The translations under genes were made by a program, and so were the position numbers. Below, piece by piece: positions 57,204-64,000 of a stretch of 64,000 nucleotides of DNA. The DNA comes from an uncultured Schlesneria sp. Lineage in GTDB: Bacteria; Planctomycetota; Planctomycetia; Planctomycetales; Planctomycetaceae. Below the pieces are notes generated by a model. The model searched no databases. It was not told the origin of the DNA and worked only from the letters and a program-made list of their open reading frames with translations. The stretch is from assembly GCA_903834925.1 (NCBI GenBank), contig CAILLA010000146.1, forward strand, positions 16,299 to 80,298. The letters are read 5' to 3'. Within the stretch, counting starts at the first letter, position 1. Each line of letters starts with the position of its first letter.

Positions 57204-58445
57204 TCAGCAAACCGATCGCCCAACAATGGTTTCGATGGCGGTCATCGACGAACTGTTGAAGATTGGCAACATCAACGCGATCAGCACGAACAGGATCACG
57301 CCTGCCATGACGACCAGCATCAACGGCTCCAAAAGTCGAACAACCATGTCCAGCTGTCGATTCGTCTGACGTTCCATCTTGTCGGCAATTCCAACCAGCA
57401 CCTGTTCGAGATTGTTTGCCTCCTCTCCCACGGCAATCATTTCCAGAACATCGACTGGAAACTGACCGCATTCCGCCAAAGGCTGCGCGAGTGTACGTCC
57501 CGATGAGACGTGATCTGCAGCCTGAGCGATTGCCGCGCTGATCACTCGATTTCCCGTCGCGTCCTTCGCAATATTCAATGCCGTCAAAATCGGTACGCCG
57601 TTTTTGAGTAGGGTTCCAAGGACTCGGCAAAATCGTGCGACCGCCAAGCTGCGAATGACTCGGCCGACTCCGAAAATCTTTAAGCGAATTTCATCCAGCC
57701 GTAGCTTTCCGATATCGTTCGCGAAATAACGTTGAGCGAAATAGAAAGCCAGAACAATCAAACCGATCGCAACCCAGCTGTATTTCTTGAAAAAACCGCT
57801 GGCAGTCAACAGAGCGATCGTCGCCCACGGGAGCGTTCCCTCGGCTCTCATCGTTTCGAACAGCGGCTCAAACTTTGGAACGAAGAAAATCAACATCCCG
57901 ACAAGAATCAAACCACCAACAACGACGAGAAACGCTGGGTAAGCCATCGCCCCGACAACTCGCCCCTTAAGCTCTTCCTGGTGCTCCGTAAAATCGGCAA
58001 CCCGTTGTAATGACTCTTCCAGAAAACTCCCTTCCTCGCCTGCACGAACCATGCTGATCGTCAGTTCGTTAAAGACCGTTGGGTGCTGTCGCAAGGCTTC
58101 CGCCAACCGTGTTCCGTCAGCGACCTGGTCACGAACTTCTTGGACCACAAGCTTTAGCGTCATTTGTCGAGTTTGTTTGACGAGAAGATCAAGTGACCTG
58201 AGCAACGGCACCCCAGCCCGAAGAAGGTCAGCCAACTGAGTGTAGAATACGGTGAGAATTCGGGCGGGAACGCGTCGTCGCTTATTGGCGTGATGCGCCT
58301 TGGCCGAATCGGCCATATTGATCGAGACGGGAAACAGGTTCTTCGCGGCGAGCGATCCCAATGCCTCACGCTCTGATGCCGCCGAAACAGTCCCCTCGAC
58401 CTGCAGGCCGGAAAGCTCACGTGCGACGTATCGAAACTCGGCCAT
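57204..58445 (-). CDS. Type II secretion/type IV pilus inner-membrane protein GspF/PilC
   Basis: Protein of 413 residues with two T2SSF domains (about 70-190 and 273-395) each followed by hydrophobic segments (three or four helices in total). FYTQLADLLRAGVPLLRSLDLL and RFCRVLGTLLKNGVPILTALNIA are the paired family signatures. It is the inner-membrane platform of a secretion or pilus system. No other gsp or pil gene is adjacent, so it is an orphan gene here. Confidence 0.92.
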   Translation of the reverse strand: MAEFRYVARELSGLQVEGTVSAASEREALGSLAAKNLFPVSINMADSAKAHHANKRRRVPARILTVFYTQLADLLRAGVPLLRSLDLLVKQTRQMTLKLVVQEVRDQVADGTRLAEALRQHPTVFNELTISMVRAGEEGSFLEESLQRVADFTEHQEELKGRVVGAMAYPAFLVVVGGLILVGMLIFFVPKFEPLFETMRAEGTLPWATIALLTASGFFKKYSWVAIGLIVLAFYFAQRYFANDIGKLRLDEIRLKIFGVGRVIRSLAVARFCRVLGTLLKNGVPILTALNIAKDATGNRVISAAIAQAADHVSSGRTLAQPLAECGQFPVDVLEMIAVGEEANNLEQVLVGIADKMERQTNRQLDMVVRLLEPLMLVVMAGVILFVLIALMLPIFNSSSMTAIETIVGRSVC

Positions 58446-58631
58446 GGATTACTCGTTGTTGATGATTGATTTGTCCGGCATGCCCATTTACGAAACAATT
58501 CGCCAAAGCATCATACATTGACGCCATGACGTCGATGTCAATTTTAAAATCGGATCGGCCTACTGTAAAACAATTTCGATCGCTGAATGTGCCGGTGCTT
58601 ATCGAATCAAATCTCAGTGACGCGAGCCGAT

Positions 58632-59930
58632 CTAAATCGACCAGCCGGGTCGGTATTCTCGTTTGAGATACGCGTCTGCATTTGCAGAATCTGTCTTAAA
58701 CGCTTTCGTATCCCACGCAATCGGGGTCCCTGCCCGGTAGCTGACATTCCCCAGGAGCACTGCTTCCGTCAGGTTTCCACCATACTCAAAATGCGATGAC
58801 GTGCTGCCGTTCGTTCGAATGGCGGTCAACCATTCAGCGTGATGCCCAGCGACGGAATTCTCAATCCACGGTTTGACCGGTGCCGCAGTCTTTCCTTCTT
58901 GCATGAACAGCTTGTGTGTTCCGTAATCGGCAATCAAGCGGCCATCCGTTCCTTCAAACAAGACTGCCGAACCCATCTTGTAAACTTCAGCTCCTTCAGG
59001 CATCCACCCGCCGTGAGACCAGGTCAAATGCACTGGAGGCATATCGCCGCGAGCAGGAAATTTGTATTCAACTCGCATTCGCATGGGGCATTCATTGTCC
59101 CCATCGTGCCCCTTCTCGCCAATGGCTGCCACCGACGTCGGTGCCCCTAATTCCAGTGCCCAGAAGGGAAGATCCATGAAATGGCAGCCAAAGTCACCAA
59201 GTTGACCTCCGCCAAAATCCCACCAATAACGCCAGTTAAAATGAAAATGAGTTTCGCTGAACGGACGATAAGGTGCCGGTCCGATCCACTGGTCGTAATG
59301 AACGTAAGCTGGCGGATCAGACGTTTTGACCGCAGGGAAAGATTGGACGCCACTTCCCAGCCAGACGTGGACACGATTCACCGATCCGATTGTTCCTGCC
59401 CTGATAATTTCGACAACGCGGCGATAGTTCGCTTCGGCATGAATCTGATTTCCCATCTGTGTCGGAACCCGTGCTGCAGCGTTGAGTTTCCGCAGTTGAC
59501 GAGACTCCCACACAGAATGAGTCAGCGGCTTCTCGCAATAGACGGGAAGCCCCTTCTTCAATGCCGCAGCCACGACGATCGCATGCGTATGGTCTGGAGT
59601 ACTGCAGACGAGTCCATCGAGATGCGGAACTTCGAGTGCTTCGCGAAAATCGAAAACTCGCTTAGCGTTGGGAAACTTGCTTCCAGCGGCATTCAGTCTG
59701 CGGTCGTCAATATCGCACAGGACAACGATGTTTTCCGAAGAAACACCGTTCAAGTTGGCCTCTCCTCGAGCGGCAACACCAATCACCGCCAGATTCAATT
59801 TCTCATTCGCACTTCGCGGCTCTTTCGCCAAGACCATCTTTTGACCAGAGACCGCACCAATACCTGCGGCAGCCGTTCCCGCCGCGACAGCCGCTTCAAG
59901 AAAATCACGTCGACTCAGAACATGTTTCAA
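58632..59930 (-). CDS. Tat-exported Gfo/Idh/MocA family oxidoreductase
   Basis: Protein of about 432 residues. LSRRDFLEAAVAAGTAAAG is a Tat signal. The Rossmann part (LNLAVIGVAARGEAN, VLCDIDDRRLNAAG, DGLVCSTPDHTHAIVVAAALKKGLPVYCEKPLTH) carries the EKP motif of the family. Many are expanded in Planctomycetota and thought to act on sugars in the periplasm; substrate unknown. Start: TTG 59930 with GGAG upstream is likely; the frame runs open to 60032. Confidence 0.88.
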   Translation of the reverse strand: MKHVLSRRDFLEAAVAAGTAAAGIGAVSGQKMVLAKEPRSANEKLNLAVIGVAARGEANLNGVSSENIVVLCDIDDRRLNAAGSKFPNAKRVFDFREALEVPHLDGLVCSTPDHTHAIVVAAALKKGLPVYCEKPLTHSVWESRQLRKLNAAARVPTQMGNQIHAEANYRRVVEIIRAGTIGSVNRVHVWLGSGVQSFPAVKTSDPPAYVHYDQWIGPAPYRPFSETHFHFNWRYWWDFGGGQLGDFGCHFMDLPFWALELGAPTSVAAIGEKGHDGDNECPMRMRVEYKFPARGDMPPVHLTWSHGGWMPEGAEVYKMGSAVLFEGTDGRLIADYGTHKLFMQEGKTAAPVKPWIENSVAGHHAEWLTAIRTNGSTSSHFEYGGNLTEAVLLGNVSYRAGTPIAWDTKAFKTDSANADAYLKREYRPGWSI

Positions 59931-60257
59931 GGTACGACTCCAGTGAAAAAAAGACTTCGACAATGATGAATAGAAAGCGTTGCCAGGACGACGTTCGCAG
60001 ACCAATAGACCAACCGCAAGCCTGAACTGCAAGTGCTACCACGATGGTGATCGCGTCGCGATATCTCTATCGTTATCTTGTTGGTTATCTCGTTGCCAAG
60101 CTCCAGCTTGATAACGCCTCTCTTAGAAGCCCCGCTTCGCGAATGTCGAGTCTTCTTCGCTTCGTTACGTCCGCGGCCTTCTGTTCAAGAGTCTTCTCTT
60201 CGATTCTGTTGTATTCGCGGTTCTGTCCCCTTTGTTTTCTCCGATCGTGGGAACAGA
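59931..60257. other. Short intergenic region with small repeats
   Basis: About 330 bases between two minus-strand genes. It holds a dispersed-type palindrome CGTTGCCAAGCT cc AGCTTGATAACG at 60091-60116 and nothing else clear. Confidence 0.4.
60091..60116. repeat. CCAAGCTCCAGCTTG palindrome
   Basis: Arms pair at 10 of 12 positions around a 2-base centre. It resembles short palindromes common in planctomycete intergenic DNA. No T-tract. Confidence 0.5.
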
Positions 60258-61571
60258 CTACCGCGAAGCTGCTTCACGATGAATCTGGCATAGCCGTGCC
60301 AAGGCTTTCGCGATGGAATGGGACGGCGTTGCCAGTCCAAGGCCAGCGCCGCCGTGTTTTAAGAACACCACGGGGATCCAACCTCCTTGCGCGACCGCGA
60401 CTGCGGTTAGGGTTTGCCAGTTGATCAGGCGTTTTTGCGTTCCCACACGCCAATACAGAGAGGTCGGCGCAAAAATCAGTTGCGTACGGTGATTGGCCCA
60501 CCACACCAGCCCCCCCAAGCTCGACGTAACGACCATCGCCAGCGTGTGGTAAAAGACTAAAGTAAGAAGTTGTCCCGATGTCCGTTGTTGGGCCCAGACA
60601 CTCCACGCGGAAATCAAAAGTCCCGTCACGATCAACGTCATCATCACCAGCACAATGGCCGTGAACTTAACGCAAGTTGTTCGCCAGCGATTGAACACTA
60701 CGATCGGCAACTTTTCTTCGGAATACGTAATCAAGCCTTCGTGCTCTAACAGGGTCAGGGCTTCCTGAGGGCGAGGGAATTCCGCACGGATGATCTCTTC
60801 GGGAACCAAGTTTTCGGTGTTGCGAAACGCAAGGCCCAATCCGAACTCGAAAGCGGTTTTCAAGACTTCGAAGAAATAGTTTTGTTCGTCGCGGTTTTTG
60901 GGGAGTGCCTCGCTGGCCCATCCACAGCGGCGGCAATGGCTTCCACCCGTCTTGCGATTCACGTCGCGCAGCCAGATTTCTCCCGCACAACTGGGACATG
61001 ACGAAACCGGCGGTGGAGGCTGGGTGTTCGGTTCAAACGGATTGGGAGCCGGTCCTTCGAAATCGCAAACGGAGCAATCGATACTTCGCAGCGGCCATTC
61101 CAAATCATACGCATGTAATGGTCGGCCGCAATTGACGCAGTGGCTTGGAAATTCCCAGCCGAGCCATTCGTTGAAGCGAAGTTTGAGCCATGTCAAATCG
61201 GTTTCCCGCAACTGTGGCTCTTGGACCAGCGTGAATTCGCTTCCGCCTTTGATCAACACGAGCTGTGATTTGAAATCGTCTCCGCAGTCTTCTCTTTTGA
61301 TGCCGAAGCGGCCATATTGGTTGAGTTCGCGATTGACTTGCGTTTCGACATCTTCAAATACGGCGATCTGATGTCGGGTCAGTCGAATGCGTTGCGGCGG
61401 CTTGGAAGTGAAGACAGAAAACAGCGAGGCCGATTTCCAAGGCTGAAACGTTACCTCGAATTGTTCAGGGGAAACATCCTGCACGACCAGACGCGAACGC
61501 GACGGAAGACCGGGAAGCATCGTCCGGCTAACTTCCAGCCAATTCTCTTTTTTATGGTAAGTCGCCATCAT
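60258..61571 (-). CDS. Zinc-ribbon membrane protein of unknown function
   Basis: Protein of 437 residues, not assigned to a known family. About 1-130: soluble N-terminus. About 143-235: cysteine pairs HCVNC, CSVC, SCPSC and HCRRC, suggesting two zinc ribbons around a proline-rich stretch. About 310-370: two hydrophobic segments. The end is a soluble domain (LIFAPTSLYWRVGTQKRLINWQTL). No operon partner. The start MMATYHKK at 61571 may be the second ATG at 61568. Confidence 0.75.
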   Translation of the reverse strand: MMATYHKKENWLEVSRTMLPGLPSRSRLVVQDVSPEQFEVTFQPWKSASLFSVFTSKPPQRIRLTRHQIAVFEDVETQVNRELNQYGRFGIKREDCGDDFKSQLVLIKGGSEFTLVQEPQLRETDLTWLKLRFNEWLGWEFPSHCVNCGRPLHAYDLEWPLRSIDCSVCDFEGPAPNPFEPNTQPPPPVSSCPSCAGEIWLRDVNRKTGGSHCRRCGWASEALPKNRDEQNYFFEVLKTAFEFGLGLAFRNTENLVPEEIIRAEFPRPQEALTLLEHEGLITYSEEKLPIVVFNRWRTTCVKFTAIVLVMMTLIVTGLLISAWSVWAQQRTSGQLLTLVFYHTLAMVVTSSLGGLVWWANHRTQLIFAPTSLYWRVGTQKRLINWQTLTAVAVAQGGWIPVVFLKHGGAGLGLATPSHSIAKALARLCQIHREAASR

Positions 61572-62138
61572 TGGTCTCCGATAAAAGTTCGGACTCCTGG
61601 TTTGAATCCGGGACTTGAACGCGATAGCCGTGACACAATCGAGCCAATGCCGTCGCTGCGGATTTCGTCGGAGTGATCAAGACCACGCCCGCGCCGCCGA
61701 CCTTGGGGACGCACCTCTTTCATGGAATACAACGGACACATCGACGGCGACAAGTGTCTGCTTGCCTGGTCGAGTGAAGTTATGGGACACTGGACATTCT
61801 CAAGATAAGGGGCCTGAATGGCAACTGAAGGCTGGCGTCATCGCGATTGATTTTCGCCCGCAATACGTTAGTGGCAAACGTATTGCGGGCGATCAATTGC
61901 CATCTCAATTACGTCAAGTGTGAAATCCTCGACCAATGCGACCGCTCTAAGCCATTTGACATTTGCAGGATGGCTGAGATTTACATACCCGGCTTGCTCC
62001 CCGCACCTGGAATGGATTCTGTAAGAAGCAATCCTCGCCAAGTGGTACTTCTCTTATGCCTTTGTACCCAGACGCCACTCTCACTATCTGTCCCCTTTGT
62101 TTTCGCCGCACATCAGATACCTCACCAGGCTACGCCCT
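61572..62138. other. Intergenic region with a long hairpin
   Basis: About 570 bases between two minus-strand genes. It contains the hairpin 61846-61898 (listed separately). No gene could be supported. Confidence 0.4.
61846..61898. repeat. Long hairpin with perfect 15-bp core
   Basis: CGCCCGCAATACGTT (61855-61869), loop of 7, then exact complement (61877-61891). An outer ATTGAT/ATCAAT pair extends it after a 3-base bulge. No T-tract. Confidence 0.55.
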
Positions 62139-62999
62139 CTACTTGCTCGATGGAACTTGGGCACAACGGAAGCCAACGAGGTTGCTCCGGTCGGCGGGCT
62201 CGCTGGCATCGCGTAATGCCGACCGCATTCCCAGTGCCGGGCCGAACCAGCTGCCGCCACGCAACACTCGGCGGTTGAGTTTCGAGTTAGGGGGCCCGAC
62301 GGGATCAGCACCTCCGGTTCGCCCATAGCCCCACCAGTCCGAACACAACTCCCACACATTCCCGTGCATATCCTTCAGGCCCCAGGCGTTCGGCTTTTTC
62401 ATTCCGACTTCATGTGCAAACTCCTCGCCGATTTCCTTCGTATTCTTGTCGAACCACGCATACGTTCCCAAATCGGATTCACTGCTTCCAAAGCTATATT
62501 TCGTTGTCGTTCCGGCACGACACGCGTATTCCCATTGTGCCTCTGTTGGTAATGCATAATGCCATCCGGCAGGAAGCCGACCTGCGCGTCGTTCCTGGTC
62601 AGTCAACTTCTTTACAAACGCGATCGCATCGTCGTGGCTAATATTTGTTGCCGGATAACTTGATCCTTCCTTCAGGAAAGTTTGTTCCTTCCAGGGACTC
62701 GTCCCCATTAATTTTGACCATTGATCTTGTGTCACTTCCGTTTCGCCTAACCAATATCCCTTGCTCAGACGGACCTTAACCTGATCCTCTTGGCTGTCTC
62801 GCGTTTCATTGAACCCTAATTCTGATGCCGGGCTTCCCATCGTAAACGTCCCTGGCGGACACCAGTGAAAGACCATACCAGGAGCTAACTCTTTGGCCTC
62901 ACCAGCGGTCCGTCCAGCAACCTCCTTTTTCGGTGCCTGACCAAATACGGTCGAACTCGCTAACAGCAGGCAAACAACTGCGGAAATCTTACGTGACAT
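62139..62999 (-). CDS. Secreted formylglycine-generating-enzyme-like (SUMF1) protein
   Basis: Protein of 286 residues with a signal peptide (MSRKISAVVCLLLASSTVFGQA) and one FGS domain: VFHWCPPGTFTMGSPASE, WLGETEVTQDQW, LPTEAQWEYACRAG, MHGNVWELCSDWWG and RRVLRGGSW...GFRCA. The position equivalent to the second catalytic Cys of true FGE (RCAAR) is Ser in MRSALR, so it is probably a binding protein rather than an oxidase. Unlike the 28-36 kb FGS domains it has no DGR-like third-base pattern. No sulfatase is adjacent. Confidence 0.88.
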   Translation of the reverse strand: MSRKISAVVCLLLASSTVFGQAPKKEVAGRTAGEAKELAPGMVFHWCPPGTFTMGSPASELGFNETRDSQEDQVKVRLSKGYWLGETEVTQDQWSKLMGTSPWKEQTFLKEGSSYPATNISHDDAIAFVKKLTDQERRAGRLPAGWHYALPTEAQWEYACRAGTTTKYSFGSSESDLGTYAWFDKNTKEIGEEFAHEVGMKKPNAWGLKDMHGNVWELCSDWWGYGRTGGADPVGPPNSKLNRRVLRGGSWFGPALGMRSALRDASEPADRSNLVGFRCAQVPSSK

Positions 63000-63617
63000 A
63001 ACAGCCCTCTCAGCTTAGAACCGACTCGAACAGGAGCAACTCGCCTTCGTGCAAACGGACTGGTTGCGAAAATCTTCTGGAATTTATGGTGACCTTGGGA
63101 ATTCACTGAAAATTCCTTCACTGCATTCTTCCCATGGCGCAATTATCGACATCAAAACGTGTTCATGAAATTCGACGGTCCAGTGCGGACGACGATCAAC
63201 CACGGCGACCGTGACACGAGGGTGAGTCCCCGGGGTCGGGGTCCAGCGTGGACAGGGCAAGGGTGTTCGTTTTCCGTCCTGTAAAGCGGCCGTCATGATC
63301 AAGAACGTAGGAATTAGCGTTGCCGGACAAAAAAATGGTTGTCGGCGGATTTTTTTCGCTAAGAACGACAAGAAATTGCGTCAGGAACCTTCAGATGGAA
63401 GCTTAACCGTTAAAACCCCCTGAGCGGCATTGATGAGCTTCACCTCTGCGATGACGAACAATGACGCCTCGGGTTTGTCCGTGACGCCGTTTAACCGCTT
63501 CTCTTCGAGGCGCGGTTAAACGATGAAGACGGGTTGATGGCCCTCGTGGTCCATCAATCCGTCTTCATCGCCGACTTCTTGTCCGATTTATGCAATCAAT
63601 CCTGATCAATGCCGCCG
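63000..63617. other. Intergenic region with two hairpins
   Basis: About 620 bases between minus-strand genes. Two consecutive hairpins (63488-63522 and 63521-63570) are the only clear features. A small frame at 63084-63371 has no recognisable content. Confidence 0.4.
63488..63570. repeat. Two consecutive hairpins
   Basis: First: CGTTTAACCG with CGGTTAAACG, 10-bp perfect. Second: 20-bp arms, 63521-63540 and 63551-63570, with one G-T wobble, loop of 10. No T-tract. Confidence 0.6.
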
Positions 63618-64000
63618 TCATACGGCGAGATGAGCATCCGTATTTGCGTCTGTCGAACGTCGAAATCCTTCGTTAAGTGATTTTGTTCGCTGTTCTTCCA
63701 TTCGACGTATCGCTTCATTCAAAACCTCATCAGCCTGACGGACTTCCGCTGGTTTGGCTGAAACCTTGATATCAGGTGTGACTCCGACACCGGCCATTTC
63801 GCGTCCTTCGGGACTGTAAAACTTGGCGGTCGTTAATCTCAACGCGGCGGGAAATGTCTGTAGCGGGAACAATGTCTGAACCGTCCCTTTGCCATAAGAC
63901 GTTTCGCCGACGATCAGACCTCGATGATTTTCTTGAATTGCCGCCGCGAAGATTTCGCTGGCACTGGCACTGTTGTGGTCAATCAGGACGATCAACGGAA
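63618..64000 (-). CDS. S41 family C-terminal processing peptidase (partial)
   Basis: The C-terminal about 126 residues of a carboxyl-terminal (Ctp/Prc-like) protease, running off the right edge of the window. The catalytic Ser lies in [10 protein letters not shown] and the Lys in SYGKGTVQ, so this piece contains both catalytic residues. The PDZ domain and signal peptide would be beyond 64000. It is typically exported and trims or degrades proteins. Confidence 0.9.
   Translation of the reverse strand, partial: PLIVLIDHNSASASEIFAAAIQENHRGLIVGETSYGKGTVQTLFPLQTFPAALRLTTAKFYSPEGREMAGVGVTPDIKVSAKPAEVRQADEVLNEAIRRMEEQRTKSLNEGFRRSTDANTDAHLAV

Noticed and set aside
61585..61620. tRNA-like GGTTTGAATCC motif
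   Set aside because: No acceptor or anticodon stem can be formed around it.
61568..61753. 61-codon frame overlapping the start of the zinc-ribbon gene by ATGA
   Set aside because: Arg/Ser-rich, no family features and no ribosome site seen; the overlap is likely chance.
63084..63371. 95-codon minus-strand frame
   Set aside because: No recognisable content or ribosome site; composition looks non-coding.

Overview
The window reads as chromosomal DNA from a member of the phylum Planctomycetota, probably Planctomycetales. The evidence is the protein set: a Tat-exported DUF1501 protein, a DUF1549/DUF1553 protein with a CAQCH motif, a Tat-signal Gfo/Idh/MocA oxidoreductase, a PhyH oxygenase, a fused MFS/spermidine-synthase-like protein, a nucleoside-type MFS carrier and several formylglycine-generating-enzyme-like (FGS/SUMF1) proteins. 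No rRNA, tRNA or CRISPR array was recognised.

Layout. 0-9 kb: SDR dehydrogenase, DUF1501, THUMP rRNA methyltransferase, Bax-inhibitor-like protein, MFS carrier, FtsW and NadA. 10-20 kb: enolase-superfamily enzyme, an ABC ATPase/permease/Rieske cluster, carA-ndk with a clear terminator, a canonical MoxR ATPase and two membrane proteins of unknown role. 20-28 kb: chlorite-dismutase-like protein, spermidine-synthase-like protein, TPR lipoprotein, phosphatase, isochorismatase and DUF58. 28.6-36.4 kb: an accessory island (below). 37-47 kb: ExbB/ExbD, PhyH, a sigma-54 regulator, enoyl-CoA hydratase/PGPGW, FAH, DUF1549/1553, an RF-like protein and RsmD. 47-56 kb: a minus-strand housekeeping run pheA-tpiA-secG-yicC-gmk-rpoZ-coaC-coaB-ftsK. 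56-64 kb: Maf, GspF, Gfo/Idh/MocA, a zinc-ribbon membrane protein, a secreted FGE-like protein and the edge of an S41 protease.

The most interesting region is 28.6-36.4 kb. Three genes joined by ATGA overlaps encode a TIR-domain protein, a MoxR-type AAA+ ATPase and a 1191-residue protein with a vWA-like domain and two FGS (C-type-lectin-fold) domains. A third FGS gene follows and is interrupted by one in-frame TGA. The C-terminal stretch of all three FGS domains shows a pattern like the variable regions of diversity-generating retroelements (DGRs): across 13 codon columns, bases differ at codon position 1 in 12 columns and at position 2 in 10, but at position 3 in only 4 (all C/T). The constant codons nearby differ mainly at position 3. 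No reverse transcriptase or template repeat was found in the window. I infer an immune-type TIR/MoxR/vWA conflict operon whose sensor domain is, or was, diversified by a DGR elsewhere. Between the two FGS genes lies a 736-bp mirror-symmetric array of short palindromes with terminal inverted repeats.

Intergenic DNA elsewhere is rich in dispersed palindromic repeats. These include a long GGTGCCACGGTTTT inverted-repeat family (four members), a nested MITE-like element, GTGGGAC hairpins and a 61-bp tandem repeat.
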